Source: Dasania sp. GY-MA-18 (GTDB lineage: Bacteria; Pseudomonadota; Gammaproteobacteria; Pseudomonadales; Dasaniaceae). From it: a stretch of DNA of 64,000 bases. The position numbers were made by a program, and so were the translations under genes. Under the pieces are notes generated by a model. That model made no database searches, was not told the origin of the DNA, and was given only the letters and a program-made list of their open reading frames with translations. The first letter of the stretch is position 1, and every line of letters starts with the position of its first letter. Of the stretch, positions 27,722 through 36,518 are shown one piece after another. Location of the stretch: the NCBI RefSeq assembly GCF_024734385.1, contig NZ_JANHAP010000001.1:434001-498000 (forward strand), given 5' to 3'.

Positions 27722-29044
27722 ATGTCACAAATGACTCCCAGAGAAATTGTCCACGAGCTAGACAAACACATCATAGGTCAGGAAAACGCCAAGCGCGCAG
27801 TAGCCATAGCCCTGCGTAACCGCTGGCGCCGCATGCAGCTTAACGAAGAACTGCGTGCCGAAATCACCCCTAAAAATATTTTAATGATAGGGCCCACCGG
27901 GGTGGGTAAAACCGAAATTGCCCGCCGCTTAGCAAAACTGGCCAACGCACCTTTTATTAAAGTAGAAGCCACCAAATTCACCGAAGTGGGCTATGTAGGC
28001 CGCGATGTAGAATCCATAGTGCGCGACTTAATGGATGTTTCTATCAAAATGTTCCGCGAGCAGGAGATGGAAAAAGTTAAGCACCGCGCTCTAGACGCCG
28101 CTGAGGAGAGGGTGTTAGACGTATTACTCCCCCCCGCTCGCGGTGAAGAAGGCAGCAGCGATAAAGAAACCACTACCCGCCAGCTATTCCGTAAAAAATT
28201 ACGCGAAGGCGAGCTGGACGACAAAGAGATAGAAATTGAAGTCAGTGCCGCGCAAATGGGCGTAGAAATCATGGCTCCCCCCGGCATGGAAGACATGACT
28301 AACCAATTGCAAAACATGTTTTCCAGCATGGGCAAAGACAAAAAGAAAAGCGCCAAACTCACCGTTAAAGCCGCCATGAAAAAGCTGCAAGACGAAGAGG
28401 CTGCCAAACTGGTTAATGATGACGACATTAAAAACAAGGCACTACAAGCCGCCGAGCAAAATGGCATAGTCTTTATAGACGAACTAGACAAAGTCGCCAA
28501 ACGCAGCGAAGGCGCGGGAGCTGATGTTTCGCGTGAAGGAGTGCAACGTGATTTACTGCCACTAATTGAAGGCAGCACCGTAAGCACCAAACACGGCATG
28601 ATTAAAACCGATCATATTTTATTTATTGCCTCGGGCGCCTTTCACTTAGCCAAACCCTCGGACTTAATCCCCGAGCTGCAAGGCCGCCTACCTATACGGG
28701 TAGAGCTAGAGGCGCTAAGCCCCGATGACTTCAAGCGTATCTTAACCGAACCTGACTCCTCACTGACTGAGCAATACCAAGCGCTAATTGCCACCGAAGG
28801 TTTAAATATAAATTTTACCGAAGATGGCATTTTAAAAATCGCCGAAACCGCCTGGGAAGTTAACGAGCGCACCGAAAATATAGGTGCCCGCCGCTTACAT
28901 ACCATTATGGAACGTTTACTGGATGAAGCCTCGTTTACTGCCTCAGATCATAGTGGTGATAAGCTATTGGTCGACGCCAACTACGTTACTGAAAAGCTAG
29001 GCGAGCTAGTGAATGATGAGGACCTAAGCCGCTTTATCCTCTAA
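27722..29044 (+). CDS. hslU: HslU ATPase/unfoldase (ClpY)
   Basis: A 440-residue AAA+ protein that unfolds substrates and feeds them to HslV. Motifs are [17 protein letters not shown] at the start, Walker [16 protein letters not shown] (about 58-72), the pore loop GYVGRDVES, Walker [15 protein letters not shown], and the C-terminal FIL end that inserts into HslV. The acidic and basic intermediate domain (about 110-240) is present. It is co-transcribed with hslV and ends at a strong terminator. Confidence 0.97.
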   Translation: MSQMTPREIVHELDKHIIGQENAKRAVAIALRNRWRRMQLNEELRAEITPKNILMIGPTGVGKTEIARRLAKLANAPFIKVEATKFTEVGYVGRDVESIVRDLMDVSIKMFREQEMEKVKHRALDAAEERVLDVLLPPARGEEGSSDKETTTRQLFRKKLREGELDDKEIEIEVSAAQMGVEIMAPPGMEDMTNQLQNMFSSMGKDKKKSAKLTVKAAMKKLQDEEAAKLVNDDDIKNKALQAAEQNGIVFIDELDKVAKRSEGAGADVSREGVQRDLLPLIEGSTVSTKHGMIKTDHILFIASGAFHLAKPSDLIPELQGRLPIRVELEALSPDDFKRILTEPDSSLTEQYQALIATEGLNINFTEDGILKIAETAWEVNERTENIGARRLHTIMERLLDEASFTASDHSGDKLLVDANYVTEKLGELVNDEDLSRFIL

Positions 29045-29062
29045 TTGCAGCCAGCTCTAACC

Positions 29063-29104
29063 ATAAAGCCGCCGCGCCATAAACGCTGCGGCTTTATTTT
29101 TTTA
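29063..29104 (+). terminator. Intrinsic terminator of hslVU
   Basis: ATAAAGCCGC (29063-29072) pairs perfectly with GCGGCTTTAT (29088-29097) and is followed by seven T. It lies 18 bp after the hslU stop. Confidence 0.9.
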
Positions 29105-29160
29105 ATAATAAGTGCTTAGTAATTGTACAAGGTGATGATTTGTCTTTATTATCCGCCCCC

Positions 29161-29862
29161 ATGAATAAAATAACACTAAGAGCAATTCAAGGCGGAATTC
29201 TTGCGGCCGGCGCCCCCATAGGCTGGTTAATCATACGCGTATTTTCAGGTTCTGAACCATTAGCCGAACTACAACAGCATTGGAGCCTGTATGCTTATAT
29301 GCTATTCGGTACGCAAATGGTTTTTATTACCTTTAGCATTTATGTGGGCCGGCAGGAACAACTTATCTCTAACCTCGCCATAAGAGACAGCCTCACAGGC
29401 ATTTTTAATTTACGCTTTATGGTTGAGCGCATGAACGAAGAGATTGCCAATGCCCAACGCTACAACACCGCACTCTCGGTTATTTACTGCGACTTAGACC
29501 ATTTCAAAAAAGTAAACGACCAATACGGCCACCCCGGTGGCGACGAAGTATTACGCCAAGTCACCAAAGCTATCAGCTTTAAAACTCGCACTCAGGATGT
29601 ATTCGCTCGCGTGGGAGGCGAAGAATTTGCCATCCTATTACCTCAGTGTAACCACAGTGATGCTATAGATTATGCCGAACGCATACGCAAAACCGTAGAG
29701 CAATTACCCATACAAATCCCTACCAAGCCTGCATTTGGGGTAACCATCTCGCTGGGTGTTGCTACACTAAAAGAACATGAAACTGTTAATGACTTCTATA
29801 AACGCGCCGACCAAAACCTTTACCTGGCCAAACAACAAGGCCGCAATAAGGTAGTCGCCTAA
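29161..29862 (+). CDS. Membrane-anchored diguanylate cyclase (GGDEF)
   Basis: A 233-residue protein from the ATG at 29161; an in-frame TTG at 29140 would add seven residues. Two hydrophobic helices near the N-terminus (about residues 10-27 and 40-62) are followed by one GGDEF domain opening RDSLTGIFNLRFM. The active site is GGEEF (RVGGEEFAILLP). The inhibitory I-site RTQD lies exactly five residues before it, so product inhibition by c-di-GMP is expected. YGHPGGDEVLRQV carries the metal/substrate Asp and Asn pattern. There is no separate sensor domain, so any input comes through the membrane part. It follows the hslVU terminator and is probably a single gene. Confidence 0.92.
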   Translation: MNKITLRAIQGGILAAGAPIGWLIIRVFSGSEPLAELQQHWSLYAYMLFGTQMVFITFSIYVGRQEQLISNLAIRDSLTGIFNLRFMVERMNEEIANAQRYNTALSVIYCDLDHFKKVNDQYGHPGGDEVLRQVTKAISFKTRTQDVFARVGGEEFAILLPQCNHSDAIDYAERIRKTVEQLPIQIPTKPAFGVTISLGVATLKEHETVNDFYKRADQNLYLAKQQGRNKVVA

Positions 29863-29901
29863 TCCAGGCTTACTCTTTATGAGCGCTTGCAGGTTTTCGC
29901 T

Positions 29902-30285
29902 ATGAACACAGCCACTCTCACCCGCATCCAGCTACACAAACAAAGCAAAACTTTGGAGCTGCAGTTTGGCGAACAAAGCTACAGCCTAAGCGCGGAATAC
30001 TTACGGGTATATTCCCCCTCGGCCGAAGTGCGCGGCCACAGCCCCAGCCAAGCGGTATTACAAACTGGAAAAATTAACGTCGCCATAGACGATATAAAAA
30101 CTGTAGGTAATTATGCCCTGCAATTATATTTTAGTGATGGCCACGACAGCGGTATTTACTCCTTTAGCTACTTACATGAACTGGCCACCCAGTACGAGCC
30201 CTATTGGCAGGATTACTTACAACGCTTAGAGCAAGCCAAGGCCAGCCGCGACCCGGACCTGCAAGTGGTACGCATAGGCCTGTAA
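29902..30285 (+). CDS. DUF971 domain protein
   Basis: A 127-residue protein consisting of one DUF971 (gamma-butyrobetaine hydroxylase N-terminal-like) domain. The ATG at 29902 is preferred over a TTG at 29887. Characteristic stretches are LEQFG-like LELQFGEQSYSLSAEYLRV, PSAEVRGHSP (about residues 37-46), AIDDIKTVGNYALQLYFSDGH, and GIYSFSYLHELA. Stand-alone members near hslVU are common in gammaproteobacteria; their function is unknown and the domain is thought to bind a metal or to dimerise. Codirectional with the cyclase and the BASS transporter downstream. Confidence 0.85.
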   Translation: MNTATLTRIQLHKQSKTLELQFGEQSYSLSAEYLRVYSPSAEVRGHSPSQAVLQTGKINVAIDDIKTVGNYALQLYFSDGHDSGIYSFSYLHELATQYEPYWQDYLQRLEQAKASRDPDLQVVRIGL

Positions 30286-30330
30286 GCCAAGCCAGCAAGC
30301 CCCATAATAAAACGCGACAAGGCAGCCATA

Positions 30331-31248
30331 TTGATTAAATACTTCCCCCTGTGGGCACCGCTAGCAGCAGTGGCGGGTTATTTAGCCCCCGACAGTTTGA
30401 CCCCGCTCAAAGTCACTATTATTCCCCTATTAATGCTGGTGATGTTATGCATGGGCATGACCTTACGCCCCGCCGACTTTATTGCCATAAAACGCTATCG
30501 CAGCGCTTTGGCTGCCGGCCTGCTGTTACAGTTTTCGGTTATGCCTTTGCTGGCGCTAGCCTGCGCCAAAATTTTTCAGCTAGATAGCGATTTAAGCCTG
30601 GGCTTGCTATTGGTGGGCAGCGTTGCCGGTGGCACCGCCTCTAATGTGATGACTTATTTGGCCAAAGGGCATGTGGCACTATCGGTATCTATGACAGCAT
30701 GCTCCACTCTGCTTAGTGTGGTGATGACGCCCTTACTGCTAACCTTGTTTAGCGGCACCCACATAGACATACCCGCACTGGCCATTTTAAACAGCCTAAT
30801 AAAAATTATTATTTTGCCGGTAAGCCTAGGGCTGCTACTCAATGCTTACTGCCATCGCCATGTTAAAAAAATCGAGCCCGCCTTAGCACCACTGGCAGCA
30901 CTGACTATTTTATTAATTATTGCCATAGTGGTTGCGCTAAACCAACCACGAGTAGCCACACTTGGGCTGGCGATTGTTTTTGCCAGCCTGCTGCACAATA
31001 TTAGCGGTTTACTACTCGGCTATGCTGCGGCCTACGGGCTGGGCTTTAATAGCAAAATTTGCCGCACCATAGCCTTAGAGGTAGGCATGCAAAATTCTGG
31101 CTTAGCAACCGCACTGGCCTTAAAGTTTTTTAACCAAGCGGTGGCATTACCGGGCGCACTGTTTAGCATTTGGATTAATATGAGCGGCGCTATATTTGCC
31201 GCCCTGTGCGTACATCGTGATCAACAATCATCACCAGCTAAAGACTAG
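30331..31248 (+). CDS. Bile acid:sodium symporter family (BASS) transporter
   Basis: A 305-residue inner-membrane protein with about nine to ten hydrophobic helices. Sodium-binding family motifs are GGTASNVMTYLAKG (about residues 97-110) and EVGMQNSGLATALAL (about 250-264). Such proteins import organic anions such as pantoate, pyruvate or sterol acids with Na+; the substrate cannot be read here. The start is TTG at 30331 with AAGG upstream; no ATG gives a better N-terminus. The TAG stop at 31246-31248 lies in a short heptad repeat array. Confidence 0.85.
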   Translation: MIKYFPLWAPLAAVAGYLAPDSLTPLKVTIIPLLMLVMLCMGMTLRPADFIAIKRYRSALAAGLLLQFSVMPLLALACAKIFQLDSDLSLGLLLVGSVAGGTASNVMTYLAKGHVALSVSMTACSTLLSVVMTPLLLTLFSGTHIDIPALAILNSLIKIIILPVSLGLLLNAYCHRHVKKIEPALAPLAALTILLIIAIVVALNQPRVATLGLAIVFASLLHNISGLLLGYAAAYGLGFNSKICRTIALEVGMQNSGLATALALKFFNQAVALPGALFSIWINMSGAIFAALCVHRDQQSSPAKD

Positions 31249-31279
31249 GAACCCTACATCTAGGAGCTAGGAACTAACA
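31245..31279. repeat. Short degenerate heptad repeat array between convergent genes
   Basis: CTAGGAA (31245), then after one irregular 8-base step CCTACAT, followed by CTAGGAG (31260), CTAGGAA (31267) and CTAACAT (31274). On the minus strand these read TTCCTAG-type units oriented away from the hydrolase gene that ends at 31280. The first unit also contains the BASS transporter TAG stop. Confidence 0.7.
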
Positions 31280-32392
31280 TCATAAATCCACCAAAGGGTT
31301 TTGCGGCCAGGGCGGCTCAAAAAAACTATCGACCACGGCATCATCTACTTCGGCCAGTGTTTTATATTGCCATTGCGGATTTTTATCTTTATCCACTAAC
31401 AAGGCCCTTACCCCTTCAGCAAACTCTGGGTGGCGCATAATATTGGTCACCAATACTAACTCGGCATTAAACACCGCTTTTAAATCTAGCTCGCGGCTAA
31501 TCTGTAACTGTTTAAAAATCCATTTAATCGCCAGCGGCGAACCGCCGCGCAATCCTTGCTGAGCACGCTGCAACCACTCATCATCGCTTTGATAGGCTTC
31601 GATACGCTCGGCTATAAGCTGTACATCATCGCCCTCGCATAGCTGATCAATAATCGCTTGGTGGGGCTGTAGATTTGGCGCTGGTTGATCGGCCGCCGAG
31701 GCTTGAGCAAAGGCGCTTAGCTGCGCATTGATCAACTCACTATCGGCCTGCTTATCGCCACTAAAATGCAGCCCCTGCAAACACTCTAACACTTGCGCTT
31801 GCAGGCTGTGATTTATAAAGGTGTCGGCCAAGCCTGCATACAAAGCATCCGTAGCATTAATCGAAGCCGCGGTTAACGCTAAAAAGCGCCCACAGGCACC
31901 AGGCATACGATTTAAAAAATAGCTGCCGCCCACATCGGGAAATAAAGCGATGGTGACTTCGGGCATGGCAATGCGAGTTTTTTCTGAAACTACGCGATGG
32001 CTACAACCGGCCAGCAAACCTAAGCCGCCCCCCATCACTATGCCATGCCCCCAAACCACCATGGGCTTGCGGTAGTTATGTAACAAGTAATCCAAGCGGT
32101 ATTCCAGCTCGAATAAGGTTTCAGCGTATTCACAGGGGCCACCAGGGGTTTGCAAAGACGATTGCCTTGCGGCCAATACATCACCCCCAGCGCAAAAAGC
32201 TTTTTCACCCTGGCCCTGTAAAAAAACCATTTTAATATGCGTATCACTCTGCCATTGCTGCAGCTGGGTATACAGCAGCTCAATCATGGGCAGATTTAAA
32301 GCGTTTAAGGTTTTTTCATTATTGAGGGTGGCTACCGCGATGGCGCCACCCTGGGGGCAGGCTAATTCAGAAAATAAAACCGGGGCAGTCAC
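31280..32392 (-). CDS. 3-hydroxyisobutyryl-CoA hydrolase-like enoyl-CoA hydratase/isomerase family protein
   Basis: A 370-residue crotonase-fold enzyme. The oxyanion-hole segments AFCAGGDVLAA (about residues 65-75) and HGIVMGGGLGLLAGCSHRVV (about 115-134), and the FPDVGGSYFLNRMPG stretch (about 150-164), are typical of 3-hydroxyisobutyryl-CoA hydrolases of valine degradation. The C-terminal extension (about 280-370) also fits that subfamily rather than 260-residue hydratases. There are no valine-pathway neighbours, so enoyl-CoA hydratase/isomerase activity on another acyl-CoA remains possible. It is convergent with the BASS transporter and 43 bp downstream of dnaB. Confidence 0.8.
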   Translation of the reverse strand: MTAPVLFSELACPQGGAIAVATLNNEKTLNALNLPMIELLYTQLQQWQSDTHIKMVFLQGQGEKAFCAGGDVLAARQSSLQTPGGPCEYAETLFELEYRLDYLLHNYRKPMVVWGHGIVMGGGLGLLAGCSHRVVSEKTRIAMPEVTIALFPDVGGSYFLNRMPGACGRFLALTAASINATDALYAGLADTFINHSLQAQVLECLQGLHFSGDKQADSELINAQLSAFAQASAADQPAPNLQPHQAIIDQLCEGDDVQLIAERIEAYQSDDEWLQRAQQGLRGGSPLAIKWIFKQLQISRELDLKAVFNAELVLVTNIMRHPEFAEGVRALLVDKDKNPQWQYKTLAEVDDAVVDSFFEPPWPQNPLVDL

Positions 32393-32435
32393 AGGCTTAC
32401 CTCACTATGCGCTCGCTTTATGCACTCAGCAACAA

Positions 32436-33863
32436 TTAATAAGCGTCTTCATCATCGTAATGGCTGAGATTTTCAAAGCGTGTGTATTGGCCAATAAAGG
32501 CTAGCTTACAATAGCCTATGGGGCCGTTACGCTGCTTGCCAATAATAATTTCACCCACGCCTTTATCGGTGGTGTCTTCGTTATACACCTCATCGCGGTA
32601 GATAAACATGATAACGTCAGCATCCTGCTCTATCGCACCGGATTCACGTAAGTCAGAGTTGATGGGGCGTTTATTGGGGCGCTGCTCCAACGAGCGGTTA
32701 AGCTGCGATAGCGCAACCACGGGACACTGAAATTCTTTGGCTATGCTTTTTAAAGAGCGGGATATTTCTGATATCTCTGCGGTTCGCCCTTCGTTATTGC
32801 CCGCCACCCGCATCAGCTGCAGGTAATCGATCATGATTAAGCCCAAATCGCCGTGTTCGCGCACTAAGCGCCGCGCCCTGGCCCGCACTTCGGTGGGGGT
32901 TAGCGCTGCGGTATCGTCTATAAACAGGGGCTTATCTTTGAGTTTGGTAATCGCCGCTGCCAGCTTGGGCCACTCCTCTTCACTGAGTTGGCCGGTACGC
33001 ACATGGGTTTGATTGATGCGCCCCACCGAGGAAATCATACGCATCACAATGGCGTCGGCGGGCATCTCCATACTAAATACCAGCACCGGCTTTTCGCTGC
33101 CAAACAGGGCGTTTTCCACCAAGTTCATGGCAAAGGTGGTTTTACCCATAGAGGGCCTGGCGGCAACGATAATTAAATCTGAGGCCTGTAGGCCGGAAGT
33201 CATTTCATCGAGCTTGGCAAAGCCCGTGGTAACCCCGGTAATACCGCCGTCGGCGGTACTCATTTCGTCTATGCGCTCTAGGGTAAGCTGCAATAAGGGG
33301 TTTACCCCTTGCGGGCCGCCCTCTTTGGGGCGCTCCTCGCCTATTTTCATGATATTGCGTTCGGCTTCGTCCAACAGCTCATCACTGCTGCGCCCTTCGG
33401 GGCTATAGCCGCTTTCAACAATTTCATTGGCAACATTAATAAGTGAGCGCAAACTCGCGCGCTCACGCACCACAGTAGCGTAGGCGCGTATATTGGCCGC
33501 ACTAGGGGTGTTTTTGGCCAGCTCGGCAAGGTAGGCCAAGCCGCCCACCTGCTCTAGTTCACCGGTGTTATTTAAGGCTTCGGATAAAGTAATAACATCT
33601 ATGGGGTTTTCGGCATCAACCAAGGCCACCATTTGCCTAAAAATCTGCTTATGGGCACCACGGTAAAAATCTTCAGGCTTAAGCTGATCGGCCACATTAT
33701 CCCAGGCCTCGTTGGCTATCATTAAGCCACCCAACACCGACTGCTCGGCCTCTATAGAATGCGGAGGCACTTTCAGCGCAGCCAAATCCACATCATCACC
33801 CATGCCTGGCGGCGGTGAAGACATCATATAATCAGCGGGTTCATGCTCGGGGTCAAAATCCAC
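32436..33863 (-). CDS. dnaB: Replicative DNA helicase DnaB
   Basis: A 475-residue hexameric helicase that unwinds DNA at the replication fork. The N-terminal DnaG-interacting domain begins near residue 32 (PPHSIEAEQSVLGGLM). The RecA-like domain has Walker A ARPSMGKTTFAMNLV, Walker B MIDYLQLM, and the DnaB-type end RNGPIGYCKLAF. The start is GTG at 33863; the first 30 residues are acidic and poorly conserved, so a slightly later start cannot be excluded. It follows the rpsF-rpsR-rplI operon, as in E. coli, but is separated from rplI by a terminator and 386 bp rich in heptad repeats. DnaB reloading by PriA (21601-23802) ties the two genes functionally. Confidence 0.96.
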   Translation of the reverse strand: MDFDPEHEPADYMMSSPPPGMGDDVDLAALKVPPHSIEAEQSVLGGLMIANEAWDNVADQLKPEDFYRGAHKQIFRQMVALVDAENPIDVITLSEALNNTGELEQVGGLAYLAELAKNTPSAANIRAYATVVRERASLRSLINVANEIVESGYSPEGRSSDELLDEAERNIMKIGEERPKEGGPQGVNPLLQLTLERIDEMSTADGGITGVTTGFAKLDEMTSGLQASDLIIVAARPSMGKTTFAMNLVENALFGSEKPVLVFSMEMPADAIVMRMISSVGRINQTHVRTGQLSEEEWPKLAAAITKLKDKPLFIDDTAALTPTEVRARARRLVREHGDLGLIMIDYLQLMRVAGNNEGRTAEISEISRSLKSIAKEFQCPVVALSQLNRSLEQRPNKRPINSDLRESGAIEQDADVIMFIYRDEVYNEDTTDKGVGEIIIGKQRNGPIGYCKLAFIGQYTRFENLSHYDDEDAY

Positions 33864-33940
33864 GGTACTTATAACCTAACAGCGTTTATTGTTATCAAAA
33901 AACAGGGGGATCATTGTGGGGTATTTGAGCTTTCAGCTCA

Positions 33941-34071
33941 ATAGTCGATAGTCGATAGTCGATAGTCGATAGTCGATAGTCGATAGTCGATAGTCGATAG
34001 TCGATAGTCGATAGTCGATAGTCGATAGTCGATAGTCGATAGTCGATAGTCGATAGTCGATAGTCGATAGT
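33941..34071. repeat. Perfect 7-bp tandem repeat, about 19 copies
   Basis: Uninterrupted repetition of ATAGTCG over 131 bp between dnaB and rplI, about 18.7 copies without a visible mismatch. On the plus strand the unit is a phase shift of TCGATAG, one base different from TCGCTAG in the degenerate arrays nearby. No spacers exist between units, so it is not CRISPR. The perfection suggests recent expansion by replication slippage, so the copy number may vary between strains. Confidence 0.97.
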
Positions 34072-34122
34072 AAAAATCTTGCCGTATCTATCGTCCCTGT
34101 CCAGCGCTTTTCAAGCTTTTCA

Positions 34123-34157
34123 TTAGCGACTAGGAACTAGAGACTAAGAGCTAGCGA
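34123..34157. repeat. Degenerate heptad repeat array downstream of the rplI terminator
   Basis: Five in-phase units on the plus strand: TTAGCGA, CTAGGAA, CTAGAGA, CTAAGAG, CTAGCGA. It lies on the dnaB side of the rplI terminator, in the same orientation as the array on the other side. Confidence 0.85.
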
Positions 34158-34168
34158 CTTTAACCAAC

Positions 34169-34206
34169 AAAAAAGGCCAGTGCCCATAGAGGGAGCTGGC
34201 CTTTTT
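34169..34206 (-). terminator. Intrinsic terminator of the rpsF-rpsR-rplI operon
   Basis: AAAAAGGCCAG (34170-34180) pairs with CTGGCCTTTTT (34196-34206) around a 15-base loop. On the minus strand it gives an 11-bp stem followed by a T run. It is flanked on both sides by heptad repeat arrays (34123-34157 and 34213-34247). Confidence 0.82.
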
Positions 34207-34212
34207 CTTAAT

Positions 34213-34247
34213 CTAGCAACTAGCGACTAAACACTAGCGACTGACAA
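34213..34247. repeat. Degenerate heptad repeat array at the rplI 3' end
   Basis: Five in-phase units on the plus strand: CTAGCAA, CTAGCGA, CTAAACA, CTAGCGA, CTGACAA. On the rplI strand this reads TCGCTAG-type units starting 2 bases after the TAA stop at 34250. Confidence 0.85.
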
Positions 34248-34249
34248 TC

Positions 34250-34696
34250 TTACTCAGCAACTACCGACAGCTTAACCGCTTGCATAACTTCTGAATGCAC
34301 TTGCACGTCGATTTCGAATTCGCCGATTTCACGGATTACACCGTTAGGTAGACGAACTTCGCTTTTGCTAACTTCTACGCCAGCTTTGCTGATAGCATCA
34401 GCAATATCGCGAGTACCGATAGAACCGAACAGTTTGCCTTCATCACCGGCATTGCCCGCAATAACAACATTTAGTTCAGCTAACTTGGCAGCGCGTGCTT
34501 CAGCAGCAGAGCGTTTCTCAGCAGCGGCAGCTTCTAGCTCTGCACGACGTGCTTCAAAATCAGCAACGTTTGCCTTAGTGGCAGCAACTGCTTTGCCGTA
34601 TGGTAATAAGTAGTTACGACCAAAACCGGCCTTAACATTAACCTTGTCACCTAACTCACCCAACTTACCTACTTTTTCCAGCAGAATAACTTGCAT
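34250..34696 (-). CDS. rplI: 50S ribosomal protein L9
   Basis: A 148-residue two-domain ribosomal protein: the N-terminal globular domain ([36 protein letters not shown]) and the C-terminal domain joined by a long connecting helix rich in Ala/Glu. E. coli L9 has 149 residues. The ATG at 34696 is preferred over a GTG three codons upstream because AAGGTG sits at proper spacing and MQVILL is the family start. It is the last gene of the rpsF operon, 67 bp after the DUF2232 gene. Confidence 0.97.
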   Translation of the reverse strand: MQVILLEKVGKLGELGDKVNVKAGFGRNYLLPYGKAVAATKANVADFEARRAELEAAAAEKRSAAEARAAKLAELNVVIAGNAGDEGKLFGSIGTRDIADAISKAGVEVSKSEVRLPNGVIREIGEFEIDVQVHSEVMQAVKLSVVAE

Positions 34697-34763
34697 TGTA
34701 TTCACCTTTTCTCTTGTAAGACCGCGTTCCGCTGGCCTGTCAAAACTCTATAGCGCTGGTAGG

Positions 34764-35612
34764 CTAAGCCTTGTCCAAACGCCCTCTTAAGTCGAACCAA
34801 CTGTCTACAACAACTACCAGCAGTAGCAGTAACTTTATAGGATCGAGAATAAACCACCCTATATAGAACAGGCCTAACCAATGCCCATTCATTTGCTTTT
34901 TCGCCACCCATCCGTGCACCAAAGCAAAGCCTGCAAACATAAAGGGCACTACACATATCAATGCCCAAAACCGGTAATCGGCACCCAGTGACGACAAAGC
35001 AATGCCGGCCACTAGCAGTAACACAGTCAATGGTGGCGTTAATCGCAAGCTGTGAAACTCTTGGCGGAACCCGCCAGGGTTGTACAGCAGCGCCTGCCAC
35101 CAGCGCGCCAAAATCAAACATAACGTCACCGTTATGGCATTACCCAAGCCCAACAGGCCGAGTATTTGCACCACCGTAGGTGCAGATATATTTACCTGCT
35201 GGCCCTGCGTGGCTTGATTTTGCAACTGAGTGATAAACTCACCCACAAAGCGCAAAATTTCTTCTATATAGGCCTGCCCAAACGCTAATAAAGCAAGCCC
35301 CGTTAATACGCCCGAGGCGGCTGCTGCAATCAATGTTAAGGGCCACGAAGCCGTCACTCTTAACACGCTGGCTAGCAGCGCCGTACCCAACATAGTGGCT
35401 AATGGGCCGGTATCACCCAAAACAACCATCACTATACTGGGCAGTAATGCCCAAAGAAGAACATTAAAGCCTTCTTTAAAACCTTGGCGTAATATGACTA
35501 GGGCAACAACCGCTGCACCTACCCATGTAAATAAAACTGTTGTAGAGGCCAGCACAGCTACCAAAATAGCCTGCGCCCTACCTTTCATCACAAACTCAGC
35601 TAAGGCGCGCAT
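34764..35612 (-). CDS. DUF2232 (YybS-like) membrane protein
   Basis: A 282-residue polytopic inner-membrane protein with about eight hydrophobic helices and no recognised catalytic motif. Position between rpsR and rplI and overall character (RALAEFVMKGRAQAI start, Trp-rich ARWWQALLYNPGGFRQEF near residue 165-180) match the DUF2232/YybS family found at this site in Pseudomonas and relatives. Its function is unknown. It lies 27 bp after rpsR, so it is co-expressed with ribosomal proteins. E. coli has priB at the neighbouring site instead. Confidence 0.82.
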   Translation of the reverse strand: MRALAEFVMKGRAQAILVAVLASTTVLFTWVGAAVVALVILRQGFKEGFNVLLWALLPSIVMVVLGDTGPLATMLGTALLASVLRVTASWPLTLIAAAASGVLTGLALLAFGQAYIEEILRFVGEFITQLQNQATQGQQVNISAPTVVQILGLLGLGNAITVTLCLILARWWQALLYNPGGFRQEFHSLRLTPPLTVLLLVAGIALSSLGADYRFWALICVVPFMFAGFALVHGWVAKKQMNGHWLGLFYIGWFILDPIKLLLLLVVVVDSWFDLRGRLDKA

Positions 35613-35639
35613 ATCTGATCCCTACAGCCTTTACTAACC

Positions 35640-35867
35640 TTATTTGTGCTGGTCAGTGTAAGGCAATAAAGCCAAGAAGCGTGCACGCTTGATGCAAGAC
35701 GCTAATTGACGCTGATACTTGGCTTTAGTACCGGTGATACGGCTAGGTACAATTTTGCCAGTTTCAGTGATATAGGCTTTTAATGTGTCTAGATCTTTAT
35801 AGTCGATCTTGCTGACACCTTCTGCGGTAAAACGGCAGAACTTACGACGACGGAAAAAACGTGCCAT
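35640..35867 (-). CDS. rpsR: 30S ribosomal protein S18
   Basis: A 75-residue small-subunit protein that binds 16S RNA together with S6. The N-terminus [17 protein letters not shown] and the C-terminal LPYTDQHK are diagnostic. The ATG at 35867 has a perfect GAGGAG ribosome-binding site; an in-frame upstream extension to 35888 is not needed. It lies 46 bp after rpsF. Confidence 0.98.
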   Translation of the reverse strand: MARFFRRRKFCRFTAEGVSKIDYKDLDTLKAYITETGKIVPSRITGTKAKYQRQLASCIKRARFLALLPYTDQHK

Positions 35868-35913
35868 GGTGTTACTCCTCAAATTCACAAATAAGCTGCT
35901 AGCAGCTAGTTAA

Positions 35914-36345
35914 TTACTCTTCGCCAGCCTGCTCAGCTGATTCTTCAGAATCATCGCTATCGGCAGTTTCAGTAGCGGTTTCTTGAGTACGCTCTACGCG
36001 GCTGTTGCGACGCTCGCGGCTCTCTTTTTCGGCTTTCATGATGGGCGACTCTTCAGTAACAGCAGCATCACAACGGATAACCATGTTACGCAACACAGCA
36101 TCGTTATAACGGAAAGCTGTTTCCAACTCGTCCATAGCGGTTTGAGAGGCTTCAACATTCATTAGAATGTAGTGAGCTTTGTGAATTTTGTTGATAGGGT
36201 AAGCCAACTGACGACGGCCCCAATCTTCAAAACGGTGGATTTTGCCACCATCAGATTCAATAGTTTGTGTATAGCGCTCAACCATGCTGGGCACTTGTTC
36301 ACTTTGATCTGGGTGTACCAGAAATACGATTTCGTAATGACGCAT
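35914..36345 (-). CDS. rpsF: 30S ribosomal protein S6
   Basis: A 143-residue protein that pairs with S18 on the 30S platform. [21 protein letters not shown] is the family start, and [26 protein letters not shown] the core. The C-terminal tail after residue 110 is acidic and Glu/Ser/Thr-rich, longer than the E. coli tail that receives added glutamates by RimK. It is the first gene of the operon; AAGGAG lies 7 bases before the ATG, and a sigma70-like promoter with about 100 bases of leader lies upstream. Confidence 0.97.
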   Translation of the reverse strand: MRHYEIVFLVHPDQSEQVPSMVERYTQTIESDGGKIHRFEDWGRRQLAYPINKIHKAHYILMNVEASQTAMDELETAFRYNDAVLRNMVIRCDAAVTEESPIMKAEKESRERRNSRVERTQETATETADSDDSEESAEQAGEE

Positions 36346-36444
36346 ATTTGCTCCTTACGGGTTAAAGTCACCCGGCAATCGCAGCCAGTATGACAAGGAG
36401 GATCGAACCGTTACCTGGCAAGCAAGCGAGCCGGATCGAAAGGA
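36346..36444 (-). promoter_or_regulatory. Candidate autoregulatory leader of the rpsF operon
   Basis: The leader RNA begins near 36444 and contains CGGGT-GACTTTA-ACCCG as a small hairpin directly before the AAGGAG. It also holds two CCTCCTT/TCCTCCTT stretches (36446-36440 and around 36400) complementary to that AAGGAG, so the ribosome-binding site could be hidden by upstream pairing. Feedback of S6:S18 on a leader structure is known for other bacteria; I cannot match this leader confidently to that motif. Confidence 0.35.
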
Positions 36445-36450
36445 GGCGCG

Positions 36451-36479
36451 ATTTTATGCAAAGAGGGGGGGATATGCAA
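36451..36479 (-). promoter_or_regulatory. Sigma70-like promoter of rpsF
   Basis: On the minus strand TTGCAT (36479-36474), a 17-base spacer and TAAAAT (36456-36451). This gives 4/6 and 5/6 matches with ideal spacing. The -35 overlaps the edge of a strong 16-bp hairpin. The expected RNA start is near 36444. Confidence 0.5.
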
Positions 36480-36512
36480 GCCCTTTGGCTGATATTCAGC
36501 CAAAGGGCTTGC
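36476..36512 (-). terminator. Strong 16-bp hairpin between the PuuB-like gene and rpsF
   Basis: GCAAGCCCTTTGGCTG (36476-36491) and CAGCCAAAGGGCTTGC (36497-36512) are perfectly complementary around a 5-base loop. There is no T tract on the minus strand. It could stop transcription from the PuuB-like gene, but its overlap with the putative rpsF -35 box also allows a regulatory role. Confidence 0.5.
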
Positions 36513-36518
36513 AGCTGT

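Noticed and set aside
33941-34071. Tandem array as a CRISPR locus
   Set aside because: The unit is 7 bp with no spacers, and no cas gene is in the window.
36385-36440. tRNA-like T-arm GGTTCGATCC on the minus strand upstream of rpsF
   Set aside because: No acceptor stem, anticodon arm or CCA end could be assembled around it.
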